From Algoriphagus litoralis (lineage in GTDB: Bacteria > Bacteroidota > Bacteroidia > Cytophagales > Cyclobacteriaceae): DNA of 64,000 nucleotides. The translations under genes and the position numbers were made by a program. This document shows, one piece after another, positions 1 through 8,268 of the stretch (position 1 is its first letter; each line of letters starts with the position of its first letter). A model generated the notes under the pieces. The model had not been told where the DNA came from, did not search any database, and saw only the letters and a list, made by a program, of their open reading frames with translations. The stretch lies in assembly GCF_003259255.1 (NCBI RefSeq), contig NZ_QGOL01000008.1:1-64000 (forward strand), given 5' to 3'.

Positions 1-28
1 CACTGGAAATGATCAGGAAAATTTTAAA

Positions 29-66
29 ATAAAAAAAAGCTCCGAGGTCATATGCCCCGAAGCTCC
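29..66 (-). terminator. Rho-independent terminator of the DUF1080 operon
   Basis: On the minus strand the arms AGCTTCGGGG and CCTCGGAGCT, separated by about 7 nt, form a hairpin followed by a run of eight T. It sits just after the stop codon of the last DUF1080 gene. Confidence 0.75.
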
Positions 67-87
67 ACTTTTAATGACTTAATCAGT

Positions 88-684
88 TTACAGTTTCTTC
101 AAAACAATATTTCTCCAATACACTTTGATTCCTCCACCATCGTGGATCTGTAAGAGAACTCCACCTTTGCCCTCGCCTATTTTAGCATCTGAAAAATTCA
201 CCATTTCCACGCCATTCAGATACGATGTCACATTGTCTCCTTTGACGACTATCTTCATTTTGTTCCACTCTCCGAATTTAAGTGCTTTGTCTTTTTCAGG
301 ATCAGGCTTGATCAGCCAACCTCTACCATAGGATTCATAAATCCCTCCAGTATCGCTGCCTGGAGGAGCCACTTCTACCTGCCACCCAGAAACCTTAGTT
401 CCGTCTACTGTAGAGCGGATAAAAACACCGCTGTTGCCGTTGGCCTCCTGCTTAAACTCAAGTTCAATTTCAAAGTCTTTGAAATCCTCTTCGGTTCCGA
501 GATATCCGTACCCTTTGTCAGGACCACTTTCAGAAATCAAGAGACCGTCTTCGACGTACCATTTTTCTGTTCCATAAATTATCCAACCAGTAAGATCTTT
601 ACCATTGAATAGTTTTTGCTTTTTTTGAGCGAATGAAGCTTGGGCGACCAACAGCATCAACCCGATTATTATTATCTTTTTCAT
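88..684 (-). CDS. DUF1080 (3-keto-disaccharide hydrolase-type) secreted protein
   Basis: This is a 198-residue protein with an N-terminal signal peptide (residues 1-19, ending ASFAQ) and one DUF1080 jelly-roll domain. Family hallmarks are LFNGKDLTGW near residue 25, NSGVFIRS near 85 and the C-terminal VYWRNIVLK strand. DUF1080 proteins are annotated as 3-keto-disaccharide hydrolases and resemble family 16 glycosidase lectin folds. Its start codon overlaps the stop of the upstream DUF1080 gene by 4 nt (ATGA), so the two are probably translationally coupled and co-transcribed with the Gfo/Idh/MocA gene. The substrate is not visible from sequence. The family call is firm; the reaction is inferred from the family. 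Confidence 0.9.
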   Translation of the reverse strand: MKKIIIIGLMLLVAQASFAQKKQKLFNGKDLTGWIIYGTEKWYVEDGLLISESGPDKGYGYLGTEEDFKDFEIELEFKQEANGNSGVFIRSTVDGTKVSGWQVEVAPPGSDTGGIYESYGRGWLIKPDPEKDKALKFGEWNKMKIVVKGDNVTSYLNGVEMVNFSDAKIGEGKGGVLLQIHDGGGIKVYWRNIVLKKL

Positions 685-1442
685 AGGGGTCTAATTTTTA
701 TGTTTTTGAACCAAACTGGGTCTCCATGATCCTGAAGAGCTATCAATCCTTTTTTTGCAATTTTATAATCCGGGAAATCATTCCACTTCCCAGAATTCCT
801 TCGGGTATTCCAGTCTTCAGAGTAAGGAATAAATTCAACTGTCTTTTTGCCATTTAACCAATAGCTTGATCCTGCTTCTGAGAAAATGATTTTGGAAGTA
901 TTCCATTCGCCGGCAGGTTTTACCACACCTTCATAATCTGGCTCATACATAGCATAATCTGCGGCCAATGATTGCCACTTCTCTAGCGGCTGAGCAAATC
1001 CAATCTGATCAATCACCTGATATTCTGGACCTGTATAATATGGAGCCTTATAGTTGGGTCCCTCTACTACATGGTAAAAAACACCACTATTGCCCCCCGG
1101 AGAAATCTTCCATGTGAACTCCATTTCAAATTCCTCGAATTCCATTGGCCCAAACACCACGTCCCCTCCAAAATCTTCACCCCCTGTAGCCCCAAGTCCT
1201 TTCATCGCCCCATCTTCAATGATCCAATTGGACGGAGTGGAATCACCATTGAAGGCTCTCCAGCCCTCCATGGATGTACCGTCAAAAAGAAGGAACCAAC
1301 CTTCAGCCTTTTCTTCATCTGTCAGTGTATTGTCCGGAATAACCACTGCCTCGACCACTTCAGTCGTTTCAGCTGATTCTTTTGGGCCACAAGCCCATAC
1401 CAAGGATAGCAATGCCACCCCCATTAGATAACTTTTCTTCAT
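681..1442 (-). CDS. DUF1080 domain lipoprotein
   Basis: This 253-residue protein is a predicted lipoprotein: the leader ends LLSLVWACG, placing the lipidated cysteine at residue 18. A DUF1080 domain follows, with WFLLFDGTSMEGWRAF near residue 50, NSGVFYHVVEG near 118 and a C-terminal VWFKNIKIRPL strand. The longer loop containing YEPDYEGVVKPAGEWN is typical of the larger DUF1080 subgroup. It lies 3 nt after the oxidoreductase gene (1446-2798) and overlaps the next DUF1080 gene by 4 nt. The operon suggests a periplasmic route in which an oxidoreductase makes or handles keto-sugars and DUF1080 enzymes cleave them. That role is inference. Confidence 0.9.
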   Translation of the reverse strand: MKKSYLMGVALLSLVWACGPKESAETTEVVEAVVIPDNTLTDEEKAEGWFLLFDGTSMEGWRAFNGDSTPSNWIIEDGAMKGLGATGGEDFGGDVVFGPMEFEEFEMEFTWKISPGGNSGVFYHVVEGPNYKAPYYTGPEYQVIDQIGFAQPLEKWQSLAADYAMYEPDYEGVVKPAGEWNTSKIIFSEAGSSYWLNGKKTVEFIPYSEDWNTRRNSGKWNDFPDYKIAKKGLIALQDHGDPVWFKNIKIRPL

Positions 1443-1445
1443 AGT

Positions 1446-2798
1446 TTATATCAATTTCATATTTACTGGATCCCACTTAATGAATTTATCCTGAAAGTAG
1501 CTGTCATTACATAATAAGGCAGGTGCTGCTGCCCTAAATCCAAAGATAGGATCTTCCACGACAGTTCCGCCGGTTCGGATGGCATTAAACCAATTGCCAA
1601 AGTGATCAAAATGTGCGCCTTTCCAAGATCTCTCGGCAGTATAGGACGTTTCTCTTGGTGGCAGTATTTTGGCTCGATCTTCCTGTCCTGACTCAGCCCG
1701 TAGCTTTGCCTGCTCCTTCATAAACGGATCATCACTTTCTGCATTGTTATTTAGCTTCACGACTACTTCTTCCCATTTGACATCCATCGAACCTTTGGTT
1801 CCCACGATTCTCAAATAGGTAGTACCGCTAGTCCCATCTACAAAATTACACCGAAGCGAAAGGTTAAAACCGGGATGCTCAGGGGTCTCGGGATAGTCAA
1901 ACATTCCGAGAAGCACATCCGGAACCTCCCTGCCATCCTTCCAATACCTCAAGCCGCCCATAGAAGAGACTTTGTTTGGTCCTTTGGAATTGGTAATAAA
2001 ATGTAGGCTAGAAAATAAGTGAACAAAAAGATCTCCAGACATTCCTGTACCATAATCCAGGTAATTTCTCCAACGGAAGAAACGTAAGGGATCCCAATCA
2101 CGAGCGGTGGTATTGGAAATATACCGCTTCCAATCTACCGTCTTTTCATCCCCATCAGCAGGGACGTTGTACTGCCAAGCACCTTCCGGTGAATGCCTCG
2201 CCCAGAATCCTTCCGCATAAACCAGATCACCGATAACACCCGCAGCAAGTAATTCTTTGGCTTTTTCATTACCGAGGGAAGAAAGTCCCTGTGATCCGAC
2301 TACCATTACTTTCCCAGATTTCTTCCAGGCATCGATCACCTCCGCGCCTTCTTGTACCGAATGGACCATTGGTTTTTCGCAGTACACATGCTTTCCTGCA
2401 TTCAAGGCATCGATTGAAATCTGCTTGTGCCAAGAATCAGGCGTTCCAATGATCACTGCATCTACATCTGATCTTTTTAGAATTTCCTTATGGTCTTTGG
2501 AGGTAAAAAGATGGTCTCCCCATTTTTTCTTGGCACTTTCCAGCCTTCCGTCGTAGAGATCACAAACTGCCACTAGCGAAACATTAGGGTGCATCAAGGC
2601 AGTATTCGTATCTTCAGTACCCATAATGCCCGCACCGATCAAGGCCAATCGGATCGGCTGATCGGCTGAGAATCCGCTGGATCTGGTAAGGTATTCCTGA
2701 CTGATGGTTTTTGCTTCTGCCAATATTGCAGGAGCAATTGCTGCGGCACCTGTAGTCAGTCCGAGCTTCTTGAGGAAGTTCCTTCGATTATTTTCCAT
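1446..2798 (-). CDS. Gfo/Idh/MocA family oxidoreductase with Tat-type leader
   Basis: This is a 450-residue NAD(P)-dependent sugar oxidoreductase. The N-terminus NRRNFLKKLGL is a twin-arginine leader, so export to the periplasm is predicted. The Rossmann motif is LIGAGIMG at residues 53-60 and the family EKP motif is at residues 141-143. The C-terminal half contains the expected W/R-rich substrate region (ARDWDPLRFFRWRNYLDYG). It is the first gene of an operon with two DUF1080 genes. Periplasmic members of this family in Bacteroidota commonly sit with DUF1080 proteins in 3-keto-sugar metabolism. The sugar cannot be named from sequence. Confidence 0.92.
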   Translation of the reverse strand: MENNRRNFLKKLGLTTGAAAIAPAILAEAKTISQEYLTRSSGFSADQPIRLALIGAGIMGTEDTNTALMHPNVSLVAVCDLYDGRLESAKKKWGDHLFTSKDHKEILKRSDVDAVIIGTPDSWHKQISIDALNAGKHVYCEKPMVHSVQEGAEVIDAWKKSGKVMVVGSQGLSSLGNEKAKELLAAGVIGDLVYAEGFWARHSPEGAWQYNVPADGDEKTVDWKRYISNTTARDWDPLRFFRWRNYLDYGTGMSGDLFVHLFSSLHFITNSKGPNKVSSMGGLRYWKDGREVPDVLLGMFDYPETPEHPGFNLSLRCNFVDGTSGTTYLRIVGTKGSMDVKWEEVVVKLNNNAESDDPFMKEQAKLRAESGQEDRAKILPPRETSYTAERSWKGAHFDHFGNWFNAIRTGGTVVEDPIFGFRAAAPALLCNDSYFQDKFIKWDPVNMKLI

Positions 2799-3002
2799 TT
2801 AAATGAAACAGGTTTAATGTTAACGCTCAAAAGTTAATTGAATTTTTTAAAAAAGTACCTGATAGAAAGCGTAATTTTTACAAATGGAAATCCTATCGAT
2901 CAATTAGCTTCTCCGATAATCTTTTGTAATACCCGAATGAAAGAGGGCTTGAGATATCGAAAAAGCGAATCAGATGATTCGGTGTGGCAATTGAGAACCA
3001 AA

Positions 3003-3761
3003 TCATAAACGAGTGAAATAATCTGCAGAATAAAGCAATCGGCTTCCATACCAAGAAAACAACTCTCCATCGACTAGTTTGATTATGGAGTTAGGTAAAA
3101 GCTCTTGATAATACTGGATGTGTTTTTTCTTGAAAGGAAAAGGCTCGGAACTCAAAAGCAAATAATTTGGGGAAAGCTCAAGCAAAGTTTCTTCGGTAAG
3201 TTCAGGATAACGTCTTCTACCCACCACATTTTCAAACCCTGCCAGCGAAAGCATAGAATCAATAAAAGTGTCCTTTCCTGCAGCCATTTTTGGATTTTCC
3301 CAAATCAAATAAACACAGCTTCCTTTCTTGACAAGTGGCCTTGAAAAGGACTGAAGGACCTGGGAAGCTATCGCCCTAGCTTTTTCTTTGGTCCCAGTGA
3401 TCAGCCCCAAATCAGAAATCATCCGAAGGGAATCTTCCAGATTAAAAATATCACTTAGCCAAACGGGATACTTTGCTGCTAGTTTTTCTATTCCTTGTTG
3501 ATCATTTTCTTCTTTGTTGCCAATAATTAAATCAGGCCTCAACGAATCAATCACATCAAAGCGGTAATTTTTAGTCCCTCCAACAATCGATTTTGACTTT
3601 CTTAAATGCGCCGGATGCACACAAAACTTGGTCACGCCTACAATCTTATCCTCCAATCCCAAATCTACTAGCAATTCAGTCTGCGACGGAACTAAAGAAA
3701 TGATTCGCTCTGGCAGCTTTGGGAGAAAAATGGTACGGTTTAAATGATCGGTGAAATGCAT
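3003..3761 (-). CDS. BtuF-like helical-backbone metal receptor domain protein, no signal peptide
   Basis: The 252-residue protein starting at the ATG at 3761 begins MHFTDHLNRTIFLPKLPERI, directly followed by SLVPSQTELLVDLGL, the classic start of the BtuF/FhuD-type periplasmic-binding fold. A longer reading from 3836 is possible, but its first 25 codons read through an intergenic inverted repeat, so I prefer 3761. There is no signal peptide or lipobox, which is unusual for a substrate-binding protein, and no BtuC/BtuD genes are nearby. It may be a cytoplasmic ligand-binding protein or use an unrecognised export route. Cobalamin binding is only the family default. It lies downstream of the M42 peptidase on the same strand. 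Confidence 0.8.
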   Translation of the reverse strand: MHFTDHLNRTIFLPKLPERIISLVPSQTELLVDLGLEDKIVGVTKFCVHPAHLRKSKSIVGGTKNYRFDVIDSLRPDLIIGNKEENDQQGIEKLAAKYPVWLSDIFNLEDSLRMISDLGLITGTKEKARAIASQVLQSFSRPLVKKGSCVYLIWENPKMAAGKDTFIDSMLSLAGFENVVGRRRYPELTEETLLELSPNYLLLSSEPFPFKKKHIQYYQELLPNSIIKLVDGELFSWYGSRLLYSADYFTRL

Positions 3762-3776
3762 CTGTGCGAAAAAGTT

Positions 3777-3837
3777 ATTGGTTATTAGTTGATCGGGAAT
3801 AGACCAGCGTCCTTTTCCCAAATAACTAATAACCAAT
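3777..3837. repeat. Intergenic inverted repeat (ATTGGTTATTAGTT arms)
   Basis: A 14-bp perfect inverted repeat has arms at 3777-3790 and 3824-3837. Inside it a second arm pair, GGGAA (3795-3799) and TTCCC (3815-3819), extends the hairpin. It lies between the M42 peptidase stop and the BtuF-like start. The arm sequence is closely related to the repeats flanking the decayed gene at 4950-5333. It could be an mRNA processing or stabilising hairpin; there is no T tract. Confidence 0.7.
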
Positions 3838-3843
3838 CAAACC

Positions 3844-4920
3844 TTACTTTATATATCTGAAATCAAAACTTGGATCAAAGTCTACTAAGAATTCATACAT
3901 CAAACTGATCACTTGCTCAATGTCTGCTTTGCTAGCCGTCTCCACTGTGGTATGCATATATTTTAAAGGCAGCGAAATCAAGGCTGATGGCACGCCCTCA
4001 TTGGAGTAAGCAAAGGCATCCGTATCCGTACCGGTAACTCTGGATGCGGCCGCCCGCTGAAAAGGAATCGACTTATCTTTTGCTTTGGCAATAATCAAAT
4101 CCAGGAGTTTTTTATGAACTGAAGCACCATAAGTAAGGACAGGTCCTTTGCCTGCAGTTTGATCTCCACTTGTCACCTTATTATAGAGTGGTGCAGTAGT
4201 ATCGTGGCATACATCGGTGATGATGGCGAGATTGGGCTTGATTCGGTGAGCTATCATCTCGGCGCCCCGAAGTCCTATCTCTTCCTGAACGGCATTGACG
4301 ATGTATAATCCAAATGGCAATTGAATTCCTGCCTCTTTGATTTTTCGGGCTACTTGGGCGATCATGTAACCACCAATTCGGTTGTCCAGAGCCCGTCCCG
4401 ACCAGAACTTGCCATTGAGCTCAATCAGTTCATCTTTGAATGTGATTACACATCCTACGTGAATTCCCATTTCCTCGACTTCTGCTTTGGACCTGGCTCC
4501 CACATCGATGAATATGTTGTCCAGAGTTGGCGCGTCTTCTTTTCCTTCTTTCCTCACATGGATCGCCGGCCAACCGAAAACCCCGGGAATGATTGCCTTG
4601 TCGGTGTGAATATTCACACGCATGGATGGAGCAATCATATGATCTGAACCACCATTTCGTCGGACATAGATGTAGCCGTCGTCTTTGATGTAGTTAACAA
4701 ACCAACTGATTTCATCGGCATGGGCTTCGATTACCACTTTGAACTCGGCTTCTGGATTGATCACACCGACAGCCGTCCCGTAATTATCGGTGAAGTATGT
4801 ATCGACAAAAGGACGGACATAATCCAACCAAATTTGCTGGCCTGAAGCTTCAAAACCTGTAGGGGAAGCGTTGTTGAGGTAAGTAGTTAGGAACTGGAGT
4901 GGGGTATTAGACTTATTCAT
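3844..4920 (-). CDS. M42 family metallo-aminopeptidase
   Basis: This is a 358-residue cytosolic zinc or cobalt aminopeptidase of the M42 (tetrahedral TET/glutamyl aminopeptidase) family. The metal and catalytic residues are visible: H67 and D69 in HADEI, D179 in ALDNRIGGY, E213-E214 in QEEIGLRG, D236 in ITDVCHD, and H323 in YMHTTVE. Length and motif order match the family. It would trim peptides during protein turnover. No signal peptide is present. It is followed on the same strand by the BtuF-like gene after an 82-nt gap holding an inverted repeat. Confidence 0.95.
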   Translation of the reverse strand: MNKSNTPLQFLTTYLNNASPTGFEASGQQIWLDYVRPFVDTYFTDNYGTAVGVINPEAEFKVVIEAHADEISWFVNYIKDDGYIYVRRNGGSDHMIAPSMRVNIHTDKAIIPGVFGWPAIHVRKEGKEDAPTLDNIFIDVGARSKAEVEEMGIHVGCVITFKDELIELNGKFWSGRALDNRIGGYMIAQVARKIKEAGIQLPFGLYIVNAVQEEIGLRGAEMIAHRIKPNLAIITDVCHDTTAPLYNKVTSGDQTAGKGPVLTYGASVHKKLLDLIIAKAKDKSIPFQRAAASRVTGTDTDAFAYSNEGVPSALISLPLKYMHTTVETASKADIEQVISLMYEFLVDFDPSFDFRYIK

Positions 4921-4936
4921 TTAGTATCATTGAGTT

Positions 4937-4953
4937 ATTGGTTATTAAGTTAT
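4937..4953 (+). repeat. Left flanking repeat ATTGGTTATTAAGTTAT
   Basis: This 17-mer matches, in inverted orientation, 16 of 17 bases of the copy at 5364-5380. The two copies bracket the decayed four-helix-bundle gene. A shorter relative occurs at 3777-3790. Confidence 0.65.
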
Positions 4954-5333
4954 TGGTTTGAGGAGCCAGTTTTCGCTTTTTGTAGATAGCTAATGTATCC
5001 ATTGAGTAGCCTTAAACAATCATCATGTAATACTCTAAAGTCATTCAATTCTGTACCATTTATATATTTCTCATCGAAGGCAACTAACATATGGTCCTAA
5101 GTCTCAGTGAGAGAACCTCTTGAAATTCTGCAGAATTGAATATTCTCTTGATAGAAGAACCTTCCATATCCTTCTGCAATATTATTGGTAATTGATCTTG
5201 AAGACTTTCTGATCTGGAGTGAAAGAGCAAATTTCTCTTCTGCTGGAAACTTTTTCACAACATCTTGGATAAAAAGCCTGACATCTCAACCCTTTTTCCA
5301 AACTTCCAAATCTTCAAAAGTCCTTAAATTCAT
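4950..5333 (-). pseudogene. Decayed four-helix bundle protein (23S rRNA IVS-type) gene
   Basis: Reading the minus strand from the ATG at 5333 gives a continuous 127-codon frame beginning MNLRTFEDLEVWKKG, then a TGA at 5286-5288. It continues DVRLFIQDVVKKFPAEE, then LQIRKSSRSITNNIAEGYGR and FCRISRGSLTET, then a TAG at 5097-5099, and continues DHMLVAFDEKYI to a final TAA at 4950-4952. This is the full-length four-helix-bundle family (PF05635: xxDLxVW, SIxxNIAEGxGR, RGSLxE). There is no frameshift; only two nonsense codons break it. Each is one C-to-T change from a sense codon expected there (CGA to TGA, CAG to TAG). Recent inactivation is the simplest reading. Function of the intact family is unknown; it often lies within 23S rRNA intervening sequences or scattered in genomes. 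Confidence 0.88.
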
Positions 5334-5363
5334 CAAATAAACGGTTTAAGCCACAATTAACTT

Positions 5364-5380
5364 ATAACTCAATAACCAAT
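5364..5380 (-). repeat. Right flanking repeat, inverted copy of the 4937 repeat
   Basis: Read on the minus strand this is ATTGGTTATTGAGTTAT, one mismatch from the left copy. With it, it encloses the decayed four-helix-bundle gene, suggesting that gene and repeats moved or arose as one small unit. Confidence 0.65.
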
Positions 5381-5387
5381 TCCCCAA

Positions 5388-6971
5388 TCAAAGCGGAATA
5401 TTCCCATGCTTCTTCCTCGGCAGCTTATCCACCTTATTTTCGAGCATTTTGAAAGCTTTAATCAATTTGGATCTTGTCTCAGAAGGCAGGATTACTTCAT
5501 CGATGAATCCACGGTGAGCCGCACGATACGGATTTGCAAATTTGGCAGTGTATTCATCCACTTTCTCCTGGAGCTTAGCTTCCGGATCAGAAGCCTCTGA
5601 AATTTCTTTTTTGAAAATAATCTCTGCAGCGCCTTTAGCACCCATCACAGCTATCTCCGCAGTCGGCCAGGCATAATTCATATCGGCTCCGATATGTTTG
5701 GAGTTCATTACGTCATAGGCTCCTCCATAGGCTTTTCTGGTGATGACCGTGATTCTCGGCACAGTCGCTTCAGAGAAGGCATACAACAATTTTGCTCCAT
5801 TGGTGATGATTCCATTCCACTCCTGATCTGTGCCCGGCAAAAACCCCGGAACATCTACCAAAACCAACAGTGGGACATTGAAACTATCGCAAAAACGGAC
5901 AAAACGAGCCGCCTTTACAGAGGCATGATTGTCCAAAACACCAGCCATAGATTGAGGTTGATTGCCAACTATACCAATACTTCTTCCGGCGATTCTTGCA
6001 AAACCAACCACGATATTGTCCGCATAGTTTTCATGCACTTCCAAAAAAGATTCCTCGTCCACTATACCCCGCACTGCGTCACGTATATCGTAAGGATGGT
6101 TGGGATTTTCTGGGATCAAGGAATCTAAAACTTTTCTAGACTCGTCTTTTTTCAATTCATAGGGATAGACTGGCGCCTGATCTTCACAGTTTTGTGGGAT
6201 GTAACTCAGCAGTCGCTTGATATGGCGAATGGCTTCGAGTTCGTTGGCGCAGGCAAAATGTGTCACTCCTGATTTGGTGCTGTGTGTAGAAGCTCCGCCG
6301 AGTTCTTCTGCAGTTACAGTTTCCTGCGTCACAGTTTTCACCACATTTGGACCAGTGACAAACATGTAGGAGGTATTTTCTACCATCAATATAAAATCCG
6401 TGATCGCAGGAGAATATACTGCTCCTCCGGCGCAAGGTCCCATGATCGCGGAGATCTGCGGAATCACACCGGAAGCCAACGTATTTCGATAAAAAATATC
6501 TGCATAACCGCCCAGAGAGTTTACCCCTTCCTGAATTCTAGCTCCTCCAGAGTCATTTAATCCAATAACGGGTGCACCATTTTTCATGGCCATATCCATG
6601 ATTTTGCAGATTTTCTCTGCATGGGTTTCAGAAAGAGAGCCTCCGAAAACTGTGAAATCCTGCGAATACACGTATACTAATCTGCCGTTCACTTCTCCGT
6701 AGCCAGTGATGACTCCATCACCCAAGTAATGTTCTTTATCCAATCCAAAATCTTTGGACCGATGCATTACAAACTTGTCTATTTCTTCAAAAGTCCCCTC
6801 GTCCATCAACAAATCCACTCGCTCTCGGGCTGTCAACTTACCTTTCTTATGCTGAGCTGCGATTCTTGCATCTCCTCCACCTTTCAGGGCTTCAAGATTT
6901 TTCTTTTGCAAAAGCTCCTGCTTTTCGGCGTTACCTGGCAGGGTATAAATGGGTTTATTTAATTCTGACAT
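5388..6971 (-). CDS. Acyl-CoA carboxylase, carboxyltransferase (beta) subunit
   Basis: This 527-residue cytosolic protein is the carboxyltransferase subunit of a propionyl-CoA/methylmalonyl-CoA-type carboxylase. Two crotonase-like halves are seen. The first has [21 protein letters not shown] and the oxyanion motif [12 protein letters not shown]; the second has [28 protein letters not shown] and [18 protein letters not shown]. The start at 6971 ([11 protein letters not shown]) has a GAGAA element upstream and is preferred over an in-frame ATG 8 codons earlier. The biotin carboxylase/BCCP partner is not in this window. The exact acyl-CoA is not certain; propionyl-CoA is most likely from the sequence type. 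Confidence 0.93.
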   Translation of the reverse strand: MSELNKPIYTLPGNAEKQELLQKKNLEALKGGGDARIAAQHKKGKLTARERVDLLMDEGTFEEIDKFVMHRSKDFGLDKEHYLGDGVITGYGEVNGRLVYVYSQDFTVFGGSLSETHAEKICKIMDMAMKNGAPVIGLNDSGGARIQEGVNSLGGYADIFYRNTLASGVIPQISAIMGPCAGGAVYSPAITDFILMVENTSYMFVTGPNVVKTVTQETVTAEELGGASTHSTKSGVTHFACANELEAIRHIKRLLSYIPQNCEDQAPVYPYELKKDESRKVLDSLIPENPNHPYDIRDAVRGIVDEESFLEVHENYADNIVVGFARIAGRSIGIVGNQPQSMAGVLDNHASVKAARFVRFCDSFNVPLLVLVDVPGFLPGTDQEWNGIITNGAKLLYAFSEATVPRITVITRKAYGGAYDVMNSKHIGADMNYAWPTAEIAVMGAKGAAEIIFKKEISEASDPEAKLQEKVDEYTAKFANPYRAAHRGFIDEVILPSETRSKLIKAFKMLENKVDKLPRKKHGNIPL

Positions 6972-7091
6972 TTCTCTGATTTTAATCCTGACCAAATATA
7001 GCCCCTTGATTGGATTGGTGAATTGGAAGACCCGAAAATCGAAGAATTAGCGTATGAAAATAGCTTAACACGGTAGATCACAATTCTTAAC

Positions 7092-7120
7092 TTGAACATT
7101 TGAAAAACTTTCTATATTCG
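7092..7120 (+). promoter_or_regulatory. Putative Bacteroidota-type promoter for the Ppx gene
   Basis: TTG (7092-7094), an 18-nt spacer and TATATTCG (7113-7120) resemble the Bacteroidota -33/-7 pair TTG...TAnnTTTG. It ends 23 nt before the ATG of the Ppx/GppA gene. Confidence 0.45.
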
Positions 7121-7143
7121 CCCATCCAAAATTTTGGCCGAAA

Positions 7144-8085
7144 ATGAGTACCCGAAAAGCTGCATTGATTGACATGGGAACCAATACATTTCACTTGTTA
7201 TTGGTGGAAGTGAACGGAATAGGTTTCAAGACTATTTACAAGGAAAAAATCCCTGTCAAACTCGGACAAGGCGGTATCAGCCAAAACCAACTCGCACCTG
7301 AAGCTCAAAAAAGAGCATTTCATACACTCAAGCATTTCAAAAACCTGATCGACGGTGAGCATATCGATCAGGTTTTTGCTTTTGCTACCAGCGCAGTCCG
7401 AAATGCCGAAAATGGACCCGAGTTTGTCAAACAGGTCTGGGAAGATCTCGGCATTCATATCAATGTAATCTCAGGAGAAGAAGAAGCTCAATTGATCTAT
7501 GAGGGAATCAATCTTTCGGGTTCACTCAATGGACATACTAATCTGATGATGGATATAGGTGGGGGCTCCGTGGAATTTATCATCGGCACTTCTCAGGAGG
7601 TTTTTTGGAAAAGAAGCTTTGAAATCGGCGGTCAGCGGCTTTTGGATGCATTCCATTATCATGATCCCATTTTACCCGACGAAGTCGAAAAACTGGAAGC
7701 CTATTGTCTGGAAAAACTGAAGCCTCTTATCGAAGCTATTGGAAAATTCAAACCGACCGGTTTGGTTGGTGCATCGGGGACTTTTGACACGCTGACAGAC
7801 ATCTATTTTGAATCAATGCTTCAGTGTAAGCTGACAGGTCAGCATGTTTTTGAGCTCCCAAAAGCCGAATTTGAACGCATCTTTGAATTGCTTAAGACAA
7901 AAAATCGAGAAGAGCGGATGAAAATACCCGGCATGATCGCCATGCGTGTTGATATGATTGTGGTGGCCAGTTGCCTGATCGAGTTTATTTTACGCTATGT
8001 ACCTGTCGAGGCGATTGTCTGCTCGCATTATTCTCTTAAAGAAGGCGCTGTCTCCAGGTTGATCTCAGGAAAGGTGACTGTTTAA
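7144..8085 (+). CDS. Ppx/GppA-family exopolyphosphatase/phosphatase
   Basis: This 313-residue cytosolic protein has the actin-like ASKHA fold of the Ppx/GppA phosphatases. Motifs are ALIDMGTNTFHLLLVEV at the N-terminus (phosphate loop 1), FATSAVRNAENG, SGEEEAQLIYEGI, and MDIGGGSVEFI (phosphate loop 2), with VGASGTFDTLTDIY further on. It lacks the C-terminal HD-like domain of E. coli Ppx, so it is the short form common in Bacteroidota. It should hydrolyse inorganic polyphosphate or guanosine pentaphosphate; sequence alone does not decide which. It is a single-gene unit divergent from the carboxylase gene. Confidence 0.92.
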   Translation: MSTRKAALIDMGTNTFHLLLVEVNGIGFKTIYKEKIPVKLGQGGISQNQLAPEAQKRAFHTLKHFKNLIDGEHIDQVFAFATSAVRNAENGPEFVKQVWEDLGIHINVISGEEEAQLIYEGINLSGSLNGHTNLMMDIGGGSVEFIIGTSQEVFWKRSFEIGGQRLLDAFHYHDPILPDEVEKLEAYCLEKLKPLIEAIGKFKPTGLVGASGTFDTLTDIYFESMLQCKLTGQHVFELPKAEFERIFELLKTKNREERMKIPGMIAMRVDMIVVASCLIEFILRYVPVEAIVCSHYSLKEGAVSRLISGKVTV

Positions 8086-8268
8086 GTTTTTTTAAAGTCA
8101 CTAGTGGCAAAAGGAACGAAACGAATTACTGGAAGATTTTTCAGATAGCCTCAGCTTTTTCGTGACAGCCTGGATTTATTTTTCGGCTTAAGATTTCCAT
8201 TTCAACCCTATTCACCTATGCATCTGTGGCCAGAGAGCCTATCTTTGCGCCAGCAAATAAACGTTCTC

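Noticed and set aside
3762..3836. Longer BtuF-like start at 3836 providing a leader
   Set aside because: The extra 25 residues are hydrophilic, read through an inverted repeat and do not form a signal peptide.
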